Source: JAZKFT01 sp043760535
GTDB lineage: Bacteria; Bacteroidota; Bacteroidia; Chitinophagales; Chitinophagaceae
Direction: 5' to 3'
NCBI GenBank assembly: GCA_043760535.1
Contig: JAYUOV010000114.1
Span: 1-15,784, forward strand
Length of the DNA stretch: 15,784 bases
Part shown: piece by piece, positions 14,683 through 15,784 of the stretch
Numbering within the stretch: the first letter of the stretch is position 1
Layout of the letters: every line of letters starts with the position of its first letter
Program-made: the position numbers and the translations under genes
The notes under the pieces: generated by a model
What the model saw: the letters and a program-made list of their open reading frames with translations, nothing else
The model's database searches: none
What the model was told of the DNA's origin: nothing

Positions 14683-14706
14683 ATTGGTTCATTGGTTCAT
14701 TGGTCA
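14683..14706 (+). repeat. Three octamers, ATTGGTTC type
   Basis: ATTGGTTC, ATTGGTTC and ATTGGTCA begin 3 bp after the permease stop codon. The period is 8, as in the arrays on the other side of this gene, but the word differs. Confidence 0.65.
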
Positions 14707-14800
14707 AAGGTTATTTGTTAATTTTAAAGCTATTCCCCGAAAATTTCAGTTCTCGAAAATTCGAGGTTCAATAATGATTAGAGACAACCTGCATATTATT

Positions 14801-14846
14801 CCCCGTCCCGATGCATCGGGAGGACAGATTTTGCCGAAGGCAGGAG
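14801..14846 (+). repeat. Dispersed approx. 50-bp hairpin element, copy 2
   Basis: The element holds a perfect 16-base palindrome, TCCCGATGCATCGGGA (14806-14821), followed by GGACAG and GCCGAAGGCAGGAG. In reverse complement it aligns with the element at 4089-4140. It lies about 60 bp upstream of the methyltransferase start. Confidence 0.55.
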
Positions 14847-14904
14847 AAGGGGTGGCAAGGGTGGTAAGACTGGCGAAAAATTGAAACCATAAAGATTAAA
14901 AACA

Positions 14905-15516
14905 TTGACAGACTCTATTCCAACCATCAATCAGCCGAAAGAAAACTGGTTCAATGCCGATTCCCGTTTTGATAAAGTATACCCGTTACATATTCGGCAA
15001 CTTGGTACAAGACACTGGACTAGCCTGATGGTGGCAGAAATGGCGGCCAATTTTTTAGCAGTAACAAAAGGAGCTAAAATACTCGATATCGGCAGCGGCG
15101 TAGGCAAATTTTGCCTTGCGGCGGCACATTACAAACCCGAGGCCAAATACTTTGGCATAGAACAAAGAAAGCAACTGGTGGACTATGCCGAAATAGCCCG
15201 TGCAACCTTACAAATGGATCAGGTTTCATTTGCCCACGGTAATTTTACCGACCTCAATTTTAAGCAATACGACCATTTTTATTTCTACAATTCTTTTTAC
15301 GAAAACATAGCCGGGGAATCGCATATAGACGAAAGCATCCCCTACTCTACCGAAATATTTGAGCAATATAACTGGCAGCTAAGAAAGCTGCTGGCAAGCC
15401 GCCCATCTGGCACAAGGCTGGCCACTTACCACAGCACCGAAAACGAAATACCGGAAACCTACCATGAAGTAGGTTCGGAAATGGAAGGCTTTGTAAAGTT
15501 TTGGATGAAAGAATGA
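14905..15516 (+). CDS. Class I SAM-dependent methyltransferase
   Basis: A soluble 203-residue methyltransferase. Motif I is ILDIGSGVGKFCLAAA (59-74), with Gly-rich SAM-binding residues. GIEQRKQLVDYAE (84-96) supplies the acidic residue (Glu86) expected to bind the ribose hydroxyls. HGNFTDL (111-117) is the motif III region, and FYFYNSFYEN (125-134) stands where the catalytic or substrate motif lies. The start is a TTG at 14905: an in-frame TAA is five codons upstream, no ATG occurs before residue 42, and the first 40 residues (WFNADSRFDKVYPLHI) look like genuine protein. The order of motif I, acidic residue and Y-N-S-F is faintly reminiscent of DOT1-like enzymes, but the evidence is too thin to claim it. 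Substrate unknown. Confidence 0.85.
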   Translation: MTDSIPTINQPKENWFNADSRFDKVYPLHIRQLGTRHWTSLMVAEMAANFLAVTKGAKILDIGSGVGKFCLAAAHYKPEAKYFGIEQRKQLVDYAEIARATLQMDQVSFAHGNFTDLNFKQYDHFYFYNSFYENIAGESHIDESIPYSTEIFEQYNWQLRKLLASRPSGTRLATYHSTENEIPETYHEVGSEMEGFVKFWMKE

Positions 15517-15784
15517 TTGTTTCAAAACTGTAATTAAAGGTTTAATTTCCTAACCCAAGACTTCACCTTGGGAGAACGGGTCAGTGGTTTTATATTACTA
15601 TGCAAAACCCAAGGCAATGCTTGGGTTGGGAAGTTCAGAATTTCTTACGCCTCGGCGTTTTGATTGCGTAGTTTTTCTTTTTTTGGCTGCCCCGCCTGCC
15701 CCGATGAATATCGGTGGATTATTTCGGTGGAACCCAGCGAAAGCCGTGCCCTGATGGAGCGACATTGGCGAACGTTGTAAATCC
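15517..15784. other. Repeat-rich, apparently non-coding right end
   Basis: Beyond the methyltransferase there is no recognisable gene. The region has two related hairpins (described separately), a T-rich tract near 15673-15682 and a CCGAT-GAAT-ATCGG palindrome at 15702-15715. A minus-strand frame of about 60 codons runs off the right edge, but its sequence looks like translated repeat and is not called. Confidence 0.4.
15554..15627. repeat. Two related CCCAAG...CTTGGG hairpins
   Basis: CCCAAG (15554-15559) pairs with CTTGGG (15567-15572) over a 7-nt loop. AACCCAAG (15606-15613) pairs with CTTGGGTT (15620-15627) over a 6-nt loop. The shared stem and the 34-bp spacing suggest a REP-like pair. 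The first hairpin lies about 40 bp after the methyltransferase stop codon and could also serve as a terminator, though no T-run follows directly. Confidence 0.55.

Noticed and set aside
14684..14884. Plus-strand frame of 66 codons between the permease and the methyltransferase
   Set aside because: It is made of the octamer words and the hairpin element and matches nothing recognisable.

Overview
This window looks like a chromosomal stretch from a member of the Bacteroidota, most likely a Chitinophagaceae-like or related environmental lineage. That is inferred from the gene set (two-TM histidine kinase, UPF0301/YqgE protein, Kup, S45 acylase, MiaE and a decayed secreted adhesin-like gene), from the scarcity of Shine-Dalgarno sequences, from two promoter boxes resembling the Bacteroidota -7 consensus TAnnTTTG, and from A/T-rich intergenic regions full of short hairpin repeats. 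No phage, plasmid, CRISPR, rRNA or tRNA gene was found.

Layout: 1-638 holds the 3' part of queA (+). 717-2051 is an orphan sensor histidine kinase (-). 2220-3128 (+) holds a YqgE/AlgH protein and a small secreted protein with a PBCV-basic-adaptor-like tail. 3190-7360 is a minus-strand block transcribed in the order kup, single-domain rhodanese, then two tandem membrane-anchored alpha/beta hydrolases that look like a duplication. 7361-8431 is a gene-poor scar containing a secreted-protein pseudogene with two in-frame stops and several hairpins. 8432-11358 (-) holds a penicillin-acylase family Ntn hydrolase followed by a four-TM membrane protein. 11510-15516 (+) carries a fatty-acid desaturase, miaE, a DppB-type ABC permease and a class I methyltransferase. 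15517-15784 is repeat-rich and non-coding as far as it can be read.

The genes are mainly housekeeping or accessory metabolism. queA and miaE both modify tRNA anticodon-loop bases, but they are far apart and not an operon. The envelope-related genes (kinase, hydrolases, kup, acylase, desaturase, permease) are not an obvious single pathway.

The most interesting material is between the genes. At least three kinds of dispersed small repeats are present. (1) A hairpin of consensus GGTTNGTGTCCYCACNAACC occurs four times, as two head-to-head pairs resembling REP/BIME elements, with one compensatory base-pair change. (2) Tandem 7- or 8-base 'word' arrays, each site with its own word, mostly begin at or just after stop codons and are often followed by a reverse-complement array that can form a long stem. 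(3) An approximately 50-bp element with a CCGAT-NN-ATCGG-type core occurs upstream of two genes in the same orientation relative to transcription. These are the best candidates for something undescribed, although their function, if any, cannot be told from this window alone.
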